Origin: Emiliania huxleyi CCMP1516
Taxonomy: Eukaryota > Haptophyta > Isochrysidales > Noelaerhabdaceae
NCBI RefSeq assembly: GCF_000372725.1
Contig: NW_005198244.1
Span: 107,090-171,089 of the forward strand
DNA length: 64,000 nucleotides
Reading direction: 5' to 3'
The notes beneath the pieces are model-generated. The model was given only the letters and a program-made list of their open reading frames with translations. It made no database searches and had not been told where the DNA came from. Every line of letters starts with the position of its first letter. Within the stretch, counting starts at the first letter, position 1. Shown here in pieces: positions 47,033-56,510 of this stretch. The position numbers and the translations under genes are program-made.

Positions 47033-48484
47033 CTACGCCAGCAGCGCCGCAGCCGACAGGCCGGAGAGCGCCAGCCCGGTCCACATGGCGGCGAGCACGG
47101 CGATCAGCAGCAGCAAGGCCGTGGAGAGCCAGACCAACAGCACGCTGCCCAACACGAGGGTGAGGAGCATGGCTCTGAGAGCCCGCGTCTTGGCGCCCAG
47201 CGGTCGAGGGTCGCCCGGGCAGCCACCCGCTGGGTGGAGCTCGGGGCAGATGCCGGCCGGAGCACCACCAAGGGGGCACGAAGACGGTGGGCCAGACGGA
47301 CACTCTCGCTGCGCGAGGCAGATCGCCACGAGCAAGGCGCTCGCAAGGCGCTGGAAGAAGGGCAGCCACCGCATCGCGACAAAAAGGAAGCGATAGTTAA
47401 GATAGCGGACGTAGTCGAGCGCCGAGAGCTCGAACGGCATTTCGTCCCACTTGTCAGCGGCGTAGTACGAGACCGCAATGGTGGAGCGCACCGATAGAAG
47501 CGGGAGGCCGCAGAAAAGCAGGTTCATGCCGCCAATGTAAGCGTCGGCCATGTCGTAGAACGCCTTGCAAGGCTTTGCCGCCTGCGGGAACACCACGCTC
47601 TTGTTGGCCTCCCTGGTGATTGCCCTCACGCGCTCCGCGCCGCCTCCGCAGAGGTTGAACCTATCTTCGACGGCTAACTGGCGGCCAATGCACCGCCAGA
47701 GGTACACGTAGCCCTCAAGCTGGCTCTCGCTGAGTGCGAACCCGAGCTTGTCCGACACGAGCGCGACCATGCCCACGAACGCCATCTGCGTGATTGGGAG
47801 CTGATACTGGTTGATGATGAGCGTCTTGCCATGGGCCTCCTGCGCCTTGCGGACAGCCTTGTGGATGTCTCGCACCTGCTCGACACTCTTGTACGCGGCG
47901 TCGCTGGTCCCGAAAACGTCGCCGGTGAGCCAGCAGGTGATGTGCTTCCCCGTGTCAAGGTAGCGGTTTAATGCTTGCGGCGGCGTGCCAGAGCCGCCCG
48001 AGTCTTCGAGGATGTGGACGAGCGCCCTATTGGTGAAGCCCAGGACAAGGGAAAAGTGGAAGGTTAGCCCAATCCCAAAGGAGTACTCGCGGTACGCTGC
48101 CAGTCCGCGCGCATACTTGGCGCGGTCGAGCCAGGCGGGCGGCACGCTCGCGTCAACACCGCAGTCGCCCTCGACATGCTTTCCCGGCAGGAGATCCGCG
48201 AGGGAGGCCGGTGCCGGTGCCGGTGCCGGTGGCTTTGTGGCCGATGGCATCTTCGCGGGCGCGCCCGAAAACGCCGATGGCGGCTGCTCCGCTTGCTGCG
48301 GCAGCATGGCCGGGCAGAGGGGTGCAGCCCTCATCGGCAAAAAGTTCCGCCGGGTACTTCTGCGCGTTTTCCGCCGGGTTGCGAGTGGGTCGATGCCCTC
48401 CGCGGCGGGTGGGTTCGCGTTGGCCGTTGCCTGGAGACGGGTCGTGTGCGCGTTGCGCCGTGCGCTCTCGACATCTTTATGCAC
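47033..48484 (-). CDS. DUF2236 / mpaB-type ER-bound oxygenase with two C-terminal TM segments
   Basis: A 483-residue intronless frame. After a variable Arg/Ala/Pro-rich 100 residues comes the domain: WLDRAKYARGLAAYREYSFG, HITCWLTGDVFGTSDAAYKS, EQVRDIHKAVRKAQEAHG, NQYQLPITQMAFVGMVALVS and LEGYVYLWRCIGRQLAVEDR. These match the rubber-oxygenase/mpaB group, which are heme-dependent oxidative C-C cleaving enzymes in the studied cases. The C-terminus has hydrophobic stretches (LLTLVLGSVLLVWLSTALLL and following), consistent with membrane anchoring. The start at 48484 (MHKDVESARR) is the longest; MRAAPLCPAMLP about 50 codons on is an alternative. Substrate unknown. Confidence 0.8.
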   Translation of the reverse strand: MHKDVESARRNAHTTRLQATANANPPAAEGIDPLATRRKTRRSTRRNFLPMRAAPLCPAMLPQQAEQPPSAFSGAPAKMPSATKPPAPAPAPASLADLLPGKHVEGDCGVDASVPPAWLDRAKYARGLAAYREYSFGIGLTFHFSLVLGFTNRALVHILEDSGGSGTPPQALNRYLDTGKHITCWLTGDVFGTSDAAYKSVEQVRDIHKAVRKAQEAHGKTLIINQYQLPITQMAFVGMVALVSDKLGFALSESQLEGYVYLWRCIGRQLAVEDRFNLCGGGAERVRAITREANKSVVFPQAAKPCKAFYDMADAYIGGMNLLFCGLPLLSVRSTIAVSYYAADKWDEMPFELSALDYVRYLNYRFLFVAMRWLPFFQRLASALLVAICLAQRECPSGPPSSCPLGGAPAGICPELHPAGGCPGDPRPLGAKTRALRAMLLTLVLGSVLLVWLSTALLLLIAVLAAMWTGLALSGLSAAALLA

Positions 48485-49696
48485 TCGTAGTCGGTCGAAT
48501 GGTAGTTAGTCGGTCGTACTTACGGCGCAGAGGTGGCGTGACTGGTCGACCTTGGTTTGGGGACGTTTGAGGAGAGGGCGGCCTCCAGCATGCTGTGTGC
48601 CATCCGGAGTGGCCGCGTGAAACACGAAGTGCGAACTTTCCAGGCTTCCCGCACGTGACAGATTTCTTCGGAAAGCGACACTTTTGTCGGGGAGTGACCG
48701 GTTTCGGAGCCAGGCAGGCGCGCCGAAACGGAGGTCGAGAGAGACCGTTCTGTGATCGCTTCCGCCATTCGCTTGATGCTGGGCGCGAGTAGGCCACTGC
48801 TAACGTGCTGTGTTTGAGGTACCCAGGTAGCAGCGAGCTTGATTGACGACCGACCAATGAGGAGCTAGTCATCTTGCTTGCCCTGGAATGGCTGCACCAC
48901 TGGCTCTCTCGCCTCCACTCCTCTCGAGATTTGCTCTGCTCCGAGCCGTTGGGATATTCCGAGGGTGGATCCCACTAGTCTGCTCATGCTCCCTGAGAAC
49001 CAAGCTGATAATCCACATACACGGCGGATACTGCGGCATGTCTGCTCGCCCTGGTCTCCTGATGGCGTCACACACACACGTCACGTGGACGGTAGTTATG
49101 TCGGCCGTCCCTTCGGCATGGAGGATTGATGTTGCAGCACAAAAGCCGAGCAGAATATCCGGCAGACAGATGCCGTGCGCGAGGGTAGTAGCAGGGGCAG
49201 ACAGATGCCGTCAAGGTGCTGGCCACGACAACTGGCGACGCGCGGGCCAACGACGACGCTCCATTCGTTGAAGAATCCAGGTACTCCGTGTCGCGTCCAC
49301 CTACAGGGCTCCGCGGCCCGGGCTCGCTCATGCGTAACGCGCTCCTTTCGTGGGGCAAACGCGAACGACCATTCGCGGTTCGGGATCGGGAAGCCCTCCT
49401 CCGTGTCCGTGCCATTGAATTATCGATCGAAACTTTCAAGATTCCGTTGAGACCGTGTTATTTGTTTTAGGTATATTGTTGGCAGTGTTATGGCCTGCGA
49501 CCTAGGGCTCTCTTGCCCGCAACCCGATAACAATCGTCCGGCCCGCTGAGTGCGCTTCTGAGCTCCCCGGCCTTGGGCGTGCGGTTAATGACTGCACTCC
49601 AAGTGCTCCAAGTTGCCCCACAGCGCCCTCGCTGTCCTCGTGCTTTTCTCTTTCGCGAAGCCACGCATTTGGCACGCTTTGTCCTCCTCTGCAACC
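48485..49696. other. stretch without identifiable gene
   Basis: Lower GC than its surroundings, with short overlapping frames and none recognisable. It includes the upstream region of the decarboxylase fragment. Confidence 0.45.
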
Positions 49697-50354
49697 ATGC
49701 TCACTTCGCTCGCGTGGCTCCGTGGTGGCGCCACTTCCGGCTCAGATGCTGGCGGTGCTGGCGGCATGGGCTCTCTGAGCCCGACCTCGCTCGACCCTGC
49801 TGACTGGGCCACTCTCCGCGCCAGCGCGCATGCAGTACTCGACGCGTCGCTGGACAAACTCGAGGCTGCGTCGGAGGGTCGCGTCTGGACGCCGGTGCCC
49901 GACGACCTAAAGGAGGCTCTGCGAGCGCCGGTACCGCCAGAAGACGGGCTTGCGCACGGAGAGCTGTGCGAGAGGCTGCTGGCGCTGCTGCCGTACGGAG
50001 CCGGCAACACACACCCGCGGTTCTTCGGCTGGGTCCACGGCAGCGGCAGCCCCGGCGGTGTGCTTCCAGAACTCGTCGGCGCCGCGATGAATGCCAACTG
50101 CGGCGGGCGGGACCACGTCGGGATCTACGTCGAGCGGCAGGTGCTGACGTGGTGCAAGGAGATGATGGGGTTCCCAGCCTCGGCCGGCGGGCTCCTCGTC
50201 AGCGGGACCAGCATGGCGACCGTCCTCGCGCTCAAGGCGGCTCGCGACGCGCGGCTTGGCTTTGACGCGAGCCGTGAGGGCGGCCTTGCCGGCGGGTCAA
50301 CTCGCCTCGTGGGCTATGCGGCGCAGGGGACGCACTCTTGCATCAAGCGCGCGC
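49697..50354 (+). pseudogene. group II PLP-dependent decarboxylase, 5' fragment
   Basis: Starts MLTSLAWLRGGATSGSD at 49697. It contains THPRFFGWVHGSGSPGGVLP, ELVGAAMNANCGGRDHVGIY, GFPASAGGLLVSGTSMATVL and GYAAQGTHSCIKRA, the N-terminal half of aromatic/tyrosine-type decarboxylases. The match stops dead at CIKRA (50354). The rest, including the His-Lys PLP site, is absent; the following frame is an Arg-rich shadow of a minus-strand sequence. About 220 of the roughly 480 residues expected remain, so it cannot make the enzyme as it stands. Confidence 0.75.
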
Positions 50355-50557
50355 CCGCTCGTGCAGCAGCTAGTGCAGCACGCGTCCGCCGCCGCGTACT
50401 GCGCCGCGTATGCCTGGTACTCGGGGCTGGCGTAGTACGCCTCCCAGTATGCGGCGTAGGCGGCGGCAGTGGCCTCGTCCATGGGAGGGGCCTCGGTCGG
50501 TGGCGGTGGAGGCGCGTCGTTGTCGTTTGGTGGCGGCGGAACGTCCATGCCTGACAC
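50297..50557 (-). CDS. fragment with Pro-rich head and Tyr/Ala-rich tail
   Basis: Reads MSGMDVPPPPNDNDAPPPPP followed by AAYAAYWEAYYASPEYQAYA. Such Tyr/Ala tails occur in RNA-binding and splicing-type proteins, but no RNA-binding domain is nearby. It starts within 60 bases of the point where the decarboxylase breaks off, so it may be a fragment of another gene joined there. Confidence 0.35.
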   Translation of the reverse strand: MSGMDVPPPPNDNDAPPPPPTEAPPMDEATAAAYAAYWEAYYASPEYQAYAAQYAAADACCTSCCTSGRALDARVRPLRRIAHEAS

Positions 50558-50779
50558 CGAGCCCCGCCAGCGAGCGCCACACTGTTGCCGTGGGTTCGGA
50601 CTTTTTGCTGGTATGGTACATTCCAGCAGGCCCTGGATGTGAGGTTACCAACTGCACTACAAGTGCCTGACCTCGACTGAGGTTCGAAAGGAGCAAGCGA
50701 CGGCCTCCCGCACCCGCGAGTCAAATACGAAACATATTCAAAGGCATACACTGGTTGCCATACGTGTAGCGCATGCGAC

Positions 50780-51220
50780 CGCTGATCCGGCCTCCGCGGT
50801 CCAATCTCGTTCGCGCTCGCAGTCACGCTCGTCGGCTCGGACGCCGACGACGAGGTGATGCCCGCTCAGCGCGCGCAGATCATGATCACGACCACGCTCT
50901 CGATCGTCATTGGGACCAACCTCCTGCTGGCACCCGCTACCGCCCCCCTCATCCGCGCGCTCAAGCTCAGCCGCGCCGCGCCGCCCGCACACGAGGCGGG
51001 GTCGGGCCTAGGGTCGACTGGGCTCGTGCCGCTGCTAGGCAGCTCAGAGCTCACCCTTCCCGACCACGGCTCGCAACGGGAGCTATGCGCCCCTCTCACC
51101 AGCCCAATCCACGGGGCCTGGCGCATCCTGGACCAGTACTACATGAAACCGCTCTTTGGCGGCCGGCCAGATCGCGGGCCCACCCCGCCAACCTCCGTCT
51201 CAGGGCGAGTGTCGCCCTGA
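50780..51220 (+). pseudogene. Na+/H+ exchanger (SLC9/NHE-type) C-terminal fragment
   Basis: The frame reads SGLRGPISFALAVTLVGSDA, then MPAQRAQIMITTTLSIVIGT, APLIRALKLS and WRILDQYYMKPLFGGRP, the last TM segments and short tail of NHE exchangers. The residue expected to be Trp before SGLRG is a TGA stop here and no upstream exons are visible within the preceding kilobase. It is therefore only the 3' part, as an exon remnant or a truncated copy. Confidence 0.65.
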
Positions 51221-52041
51221 GGGGTGGGCGGATGAAGCGTGGCCTCGAGCACGAGTGGCATCGCGCGCCAACTCCTCTCAGCTGATTGGGTGCCTCGGAG
51301 CTCCTATGAATCCGGACTATCCCTTGCGATTCCCCAGACCGAGATATGGTTTGGCTGCCATTGCCATCACTATTATGGCATGCTACTGACTGCCATCCGA
51401 TGGTGAGTAGACAGTAGTCCTCACATTTGTACAGATTACAGTGAGTCAAGCTTTTCGTTGACGCCAGGGCGCAGGGGGCGCACGGCCGAGCGCGCGTGGG
51501 GGGGTCGCGCTCGCGGGCGCGGGGCGCGGGGGTCGTGGGCGATCTAGGACGTCGACCGCCTCCACTGTGAACCACTTTTGATGCCTAACTCAAAGTAGCC
51601 AGCGCAGGGGGGATACCCGTAGCCCCCAAAGTGAACTGCCTGATCGACTCCCCGGCACACGGCGGAGGAGGAGGAAGACAGCACAACCCCAGGGCGGGAA
51701 GAGCAATGCCGTCAGGGGGTGTGGGTGGGACAAAACACCGACAGACGAGAGAAGAGGCCACAAAACAGACAAGCAGAATGGCAGGAGAGAGAGGCTCTGC
51801 AGGCCGCCCTTGGGCTCTCGCGTCTCTCTCTCTCGATTCGACCCCTGCTTTCGACCGATCAAAAGCAGGTCGAATCGCATCACAAATGTGGGAAGCCAAA
51901 AACCTCCCTTGGCTTCCCACACACAAACCCCCCTTCATGGGGGGAGCAGCAAATGAGGTAGTCTCTGCAAAATCACTGTCCCAGTGAATTCGCCCTAGAC
52001 GCCTCCGTGTGGACTCGCAGCTCCGGCTGGATGTCGGCGAC
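51221..52041. other. repeat-containing stretch
   Basis: Carries the first copies of two repeats shared with 52085-52226 and 53227-53279. No gene with a recognisable domain. Confidence 0.5.
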
Positions 52042-52226
52042 CTAAAGCTCGGCGGTCGTCGCTTCGCGCCGGCCGACTCCCTGTAGGACGTCGACCGCCT
52101 CCACTGTGAACCACTTTTGATGCCTAATCTCAAAGTATAGCCAGGGGGGATACCCGTAGCCCCTAAGGTGAACTGCCTGATCGACTCCCCGGCACACGGC
52201 GGAGGAGGAGGAAGACAGCACAATCC
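51546..52226. repeat. duplicated segment of about 140 bp, 540 bp apart
   Basis: 51546-51687 and 52085-52226 are near-identical, from AGGACGTCGACCGCCTCCAC through GGGGGGATACCCGTAGCCCC to GGCGGAGGAGGAGGAAGACA. A few small indels separate them. Confidence 0.9.
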
Positions 52227-52305
52227 CATCGCCAATCCTGTCGAGGTCGATCCACCGTCTCGCGCGTGAATCGGCCGAGACCTCCACCTCGAGACGAGGG
52301 CCCAC
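52042..52305 (-). CDS. hypothetical fragment
   Basis: Frame GPRLEVEVSADSRARRWIDL, DQAVHLRGYGYPPWLYFEIR, HQKWFTVEAVDVLQGVGRRE has balanced, coding-like composition. The part VHLRGYGYPP...KWFTVEAVDVL lies in the 140-bp duplicated segment and so occurs twice in the window. No start codon context or family recognised; it looks like a gene fragment. Confidence 0.35.
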   Translation of the reverse strand: MGPRLEVEVSADSRARRWIDLDRIGDGIVLSSSSSAVCRGVDQAVHLRGYGYPPWLYFEIRHQKWFTVEAVDVLQGVGRREATTAEL

Positions 52306-52718
52306 CCTTGTGTCGAGTGCCCCTCCAATAGCTCAGTAGAAGCGCGACGTGTACGGCCATGACCATCACCATCGTAGGTCCTTGCACTGCGACTGCGCCG
52401 CGTGCCAAGCTCCAGTGCGGTTGACCCCATCCAGGGACTGCCCGGCGATAGGGCTGTCGCCTCATCCATGCCGCTGACCGCGCCCAGCAGCGGGTGCTCG
52501 CCGCTGTCCACGGACGCGGCTCGTCAGGCGGCGCACTGCCGCCGGCTGCAGCGACGGCTACCCCGGCCGTCGCGTCCTCGAGAGAGGCGAGCGAGCCGGC
52601 AGCAGAGTCCGCATGGCCCTCACCGCCACAGCCGCTCTGCCTGCTGACCTCGCTCTCGCCGCCGCCGCCTGCAGCGGCGCCTCCGCGGCTCCGAGAGGAC
52701 ACGGCCCGCGGCCGCGCC

Positions 52719-53276
52719 TCACCGAGCGCCTCGTCGACGCCCTCGGCGACGCCTCCTCGCGTCGCGTGCCCGCGCGTGGCGACGGGACCGCACCGCCGGC
52801 AGAGCTCGAGTGGCCCTCCACGCCACCCCGAGACTGCCCGGCGATGGTGCCTCCGCCGCCGCGCGCCTTGCCGCCGCTGCCTCGCAGCGGCTGTGTGCCT
52901 CGGCGCCGAGCCGAGACATGCCAGGCGGCGTGCTGCCGCCCCAGCAAATCCTGTCGTCCGCAGCGTCAAAACTAACTTGAGCATGCATTGGCTCTGCCTC
53001 CACATCGCAGTCGCTCCAACCACTGCCAGCTCCCTTGACGCTGCTCCGTGCTGCAGCGATCTCCTTGAGAGATGCGCTAAGGCCATGCGTTGCGGCCTCT
53101 TTACCGTCAGCGTGTTCCAGACTCACGTATCGGAACCACTTCCCGACGACGAATATGCTGAGACTCGAACACGTTGTAGTTGCTTCTGGAGGTGGCCTTC
53201 CACCCCCGCGCCAACCCCTTCCAACCCCAACAAAACACCGACAGACGAGAGAAGAGGCCACAAAACAGACAAGCAA
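52719..53276 (-). CDS. hypothetical fragment
   Basis: The frame contains LSIFVVGKWFRYVSLEHADG, KEAATHGLSASLKEIAAARS and AEPMHAQVSFDAADDRICWG, which look coding, followed by an Arg/Ala-rich unlikely tail. No family recognised. Confidence 0.3.
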   Translation of the reverse strand: MLVCFVASSLVCRCFVGVGRGWRGGGRPPPEATTTCSSLSIFVVGKWFRYVSLEHADGKEAATHGLSASLKEIAAARSSVKGAGSGWSDCDVEAEPMHAQVSFDAADDRICWGGSTPPGMSRLGAEAHSRCEAAAARRAAAEAPSPGSLGVAWRATRALPAVRSRRHARARDARRRRRGRRRGAR

Positions 53277-53583
53277 ATGGCAACGCGCGTGTTCTACAGC
53301 GGCGCGCTCCGCGCGTGTCTCTGGGCGCTACATGCGGCCGTCGCCGTGCCCTTCATCAACCGTGCGCTCGAGAACTGGGGCGACCGCTTTCACCACAACG
53401 ACAGGTCACATGCACAGAGGGGCGGCATTGGAGCTTCGCTGCAGCGGGGTGCGGTCATGACGCGGAAGAAGGCAGAGACACAGCGCTGCCAGACGCGTGC
53501 TACGACGTCAGGCCAGCTTCGAAGCAGCGTGGCCACAACTGACTGCAACAGACTGTCTTCATGTGTCTAGACTCTACCGGTAC

Positions 53584-53795
53584 CGCGGTGCGCTCCGCGC
53601 ACATAGGTGCCAGCGCGCTCCGCGCGGTATCTAGCCAGCGCGCTCCGCGCGTGTGTCTAGCTAGCGCGCTCCGCGCGTGTGTCCAGCTAGCGCGCTCCGC
53701 GCGTGTGTCCAGCTAGCGCGCTCCGCGCGTGTGTCCAGCTAGCGCGCTCCGCGCGTGTGTCCGGGTAGCACCAGCGCGCTCCGCGCGCACGATAA
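53584..53795. repeat. tandem array of palindromic GCGCGCTCCGCGCG units
   Basis: At least eight copies of GCGCGCTCCGCGCG (first copies diverged), each able to form a short stem, in units of about 27 bases with the linker TGTGTCCAGCTA. Confidence 0.9.
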
Positions 53796-53798
53796 TCC

Positions 53799-53820
53799 AG
53801 TGCCTACACTTGTAGGCACT
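53799..53820. repeat. perfect 10-bp-stem hairpin
   Basis: AGTGCCTACA-CT-TGTAGGCACT, immediately after the palindromic array. It has no T-run, so there is no reason to call it a terminator. Confidence 0.7.
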
Positions 53821-54476
53821 GAAAGCTTGTTTCTGTAGCTTGGCCCCAGCGTGCCAGGGCACACACTTAGACCCGCTAAGCCTCGAGGCTCAGAACTTAG
53901 TCTTAGACTACTACTGGGCGGGGAGGGGGACCTGTTCCTTTTTACCCCTCTCCACACAGTACGTCGTTTTTATTTATTTATTTTACCCAACCATGTTGTG
54001 CGTCTGCGTGTGTGGTGTGAGGCGGAAACCGAAATAGAATCAGAGTAATTTTATTGGACGAGAAGGAGCGAGCACCGATGCACAAAAGTATGACAAAACA
54101 CAACCCCCGCGACCTGGCTGCGGGGCGTGACGACATTCCACAGACAGTGCACCGGACACTGCGCGTCAACTAACTCTCCCGAGAACGCTCTCCAAAACCG
54201 GAAAGAGGGGGGGGTCGCAAGTTCGACAGAAACGGGCCCCATCGAATCGGGGAGGGGAGAGGGTACAGCAGCATCGCACGCCACTAGCCGCCGCCGGGGG
54301 AAACACCGCCACCGCCGCCGCCGTCGCCGACACCGCTGCCGCCGCCGACACCGCCCCCGCGGCTCAGCGGACGAGGACATCGCAGAGAACGGAGCCGGCC
54401 GAGTCGAGCGACTGGGACGGGCGGATGGCGGCGAGAGCGCGGCGGCTGCCTATCATCGCGAGGGTGAGGGAGCGGG

Positions 54477-56010
54477 TCACGGCTCGAGGACCAGCCGGTA
54501 CCGCTGGCGGCGAAGGGGCGGCGAAGCACCTCCCGCGTCAGAGATGGGCGCGTCCGAGTCGTCCGCAGCGCGGCCGTCGGCGGCGGGATCTGCGGAGCGG
54601 ATGCGCGGGGGCAGCGGCGCGCGGATGGCGGGGAGGGGGGCGGTGTTGATGGCGAAGAGCTCGGCCGCGTGCTCTGCGGTGAGCTTGTCGAAGTCTGGCT
54701 GGAGGTAGACAGTGAAGGAGCCTAGGGTTTGAGATATGGGGAAGTATGGGGAGGTATAGGGAGGTATGGGGAGGTAGTGGGGGGTAGTGGGAGGTAGGGG
54801 GAGGTAGGGGGGAGATAGGGGGAGATGGGGGGCGGGGGGGCGGCAGGCACCGAGCAGCTCCGGCCCGCCCACTGTCTCTGGGTAGAGGTCCCACGACCTG
54901 ACAACATCTCACCTCAGATGACACTCTGTTGGAGTAGCCTCGCCGCCTCCGCAGGCCCAAGCACCGCGCGGGCCGCTGCAGCGGCTTTGGCCAGACGTAG
55001 ACGTGCTTGGGCGAGAAGAGGAGGTTGTGAGGCTGGTTCGCCTTTTGCATGGCCCAGACTGCGGCCCCAACCTCCCCCACCTGCGAGAGAGGGGGGGGAG
55101 GGGTGCCTTGAGAGGGGGGGGGGGGGGGGGAGCCCCACCCTCGCCCACCTGCGACCATCCGTACACGTAGCAGTGCCCCGGAAAGCCGTCCGGCCTGAGT
55201 GTCTCCACGCCGCCCGCCAGCACCGCGCCGGGGACCAGGGCCAGCTTGGCAACCGGCGGCAGCTCGTCGATGACGTGGCAGTGGAAGTGGTTGACCGAGG
55301 CGGAGGCGCACCTGCCACAAGAGAGTCGACTCGAGCAGCATAGAAGAGGGAGGAGGTTGGCCGAGGCCGAGGCGGAGGGAGGCGCACCACGAGTTGAAGT
55401 AGGCGCAGAAGGAGGAGGGGCGGATGAGCTCGCCTGCACGCCAGGCAACGGCTGAGATATGGGGAGATGTGGGGAGATATGGGGGAGATGCGGGGAGATA
55501 TGAGCCCTCGCCAGCACGCCAGGCAACGGGAGATATGGGGAGATATGGGGAGACATGAGCTCGCCATGGGCACGGCTTGGGCGGAAGGGTCATCTGCTGC
55601 CCCATCTCTCTCCCTCCCCCCCCCTCTCTCCCCAGATCTCAAAGCTCACCGACGGAGCGGAGGTGCGGCAGGGTCATCTGCTGCGGCACGAGCGACGCCG
55701 AGACGAGCAGCATATGCTTTGGGAAGAGCGGGAACCTAAGGGCACGCGCCGGTCTTGGTGGGGAGGGGCGGGGACGGGCAAGCGCCGCTGGGAGGAGGCG
55801 GTGGGGCTTGTCAGTGAGTGAGTCGTACTCTTGGCTCCTCTCCGCCCCTCTCGGCCCCTCTCTCTCCGCTCCTCTCGGCTCCTCTCGGCTCCTCTCGGCT
55901 CCTCTGGGCTCCTCTCGGCCCCTCTCTCTCGGCTCCTCTCGGGGGCTCACTTGTTTGTGAGGAGGTCGTAGCGTCCGCCGGTGAGTTGCAGCCGCAACAG
56001 CCGCTCTTCA
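54477..56010 (-). CDS. HIT-superfamily nucleotide phosphorylase/transferase (GDP-hexose or Ap4A phosphorylase-like)
   Basis: Multi-exon. Order on the minus strand: RNPEERLLRLQLTGGRYDLL, then FPLFPKHMLLVSASLVPQQM, then AYFNSW|CASASVNHFHCHVIDE (the HxHxH-type catalytic histidines), LVPGAVLAGGVETLRPDGFP, GHCYVYGWSQVGEVGAAVWA and NLLFSPKHVYVWPKPLQR. The C-terminal exon reads SFTVYLQPDFDKLTAEHAAE and ends at 54477. This layout fits the GDP-L-galactose/GDP-D-glucose phosphorylase and Ap4A phosphorylase branch. A sequence upstream (56780-56900: KRSKSFNHRHLNCFTFVLQY) may be further 5' exons, but the gap at 56154-56253 and the repeats hide the link. Introns are filled with GGGGAGATAT and GAGAGGAGCC repeats. 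Confidence 0.7.
55289..55386 (-). repeat. exon duplication bounding a GT-AG intron
   Basis: Copies at 55289-55311 and 55355-55386. On the minus strand TCGTG|GTGCGCCTCC is the donor side and TGGCAG|GTGCGCCTCC the acceptor side. Splicing gives NSWCASASVNHFHCH in frame. Confidence 0.8.
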
Positions 56011-56153
56011 GGGTTGCGGATCTGAAGCGGGGAAGGCAAGGGGGGGGGGGGGGGGGTGAACCAGGGACCAGGGAAAGGGTTTGGTTTGGGAAAAAATGGG
56101 GCGGGACGGGGCTGGGACGGGGTTTGAAGGAATGGGGTCCCCCCCTTTCCCAA

Positions 56154-56253
56154 NNNNNNNNNNNNNNNNNNNNNNNNNNNNNNNNNNNNNNNNNNNNNNN
56201 NNNNNNNNNNNNNNNNNNNNNNNNNNNNNNNNNNNNNNNNNNNNNNNNNNNNN
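56154..56253. other. assembly gap (100 N)
   Basis: Exactly 100 undetermined bases, a conventional placeholder. Its right edge enters a GGTGGCGGTGAGGGAGGGGG tandem array. Confidence 1.
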
Positions 56254-56510
56254 GGAGGGGGCGGTGAGCGAGGTGGCGGTGAGGGAGGGGGCGGTGAGGG
56301 AGGGGGCGGTGAGGGAGGGGGCGGTGAGGGAGGTGGCGGTGAGGGAGGGGGCGGTGAGGGAGGGGGCGGTGAGGGAGGGGGCGGTGAGGGAGGTGGCGGT
56401 GAGGGAGGTGGCGGTGGAGGACGGGAGGGCAATGGGTGGTGGCGGTGAGGGAGGGGAGGGATGGGGGAGGGATGGGGGAGGGATGGGGAAGGGATGGGGA
56501 AGGGGGGGGC
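56254..56510. repeat. GGTGGCGGTGAGGGAGG tandem array
   Basis: About twelve 15-base units GAGGGAGGKGGCGGT followed by GGGATGGGGGA units. It probably extends into the gap. Confidence 0.9.

Larger units (their letters stand above)
51735..53279. repeat. duplicated segment of about 50 bp, 1.5 kb apart
   Basis: AAAACACCGACAGACGAGAG plus AAGAGGCCACAAAACAGACAAGC-type text occurs near 51731-51782 and 53228-53279, same orientation. On the minus strand both read LVCFVASSLVCRCFV. Confidence 0.9.
53277..54476. other. gene-poor stretch with palindromic array
   Basis: Besides the array at 53584-53795 and the hairpin at 53799-53820, I see no gene. 53950-54170 is relatively AT-rich. Confidence 0.5.

Noticed and set aside
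53799..53820. Rho-independent terminator
   Set aside because: The hairpin has no U-tract and the genome is eukaryotic.
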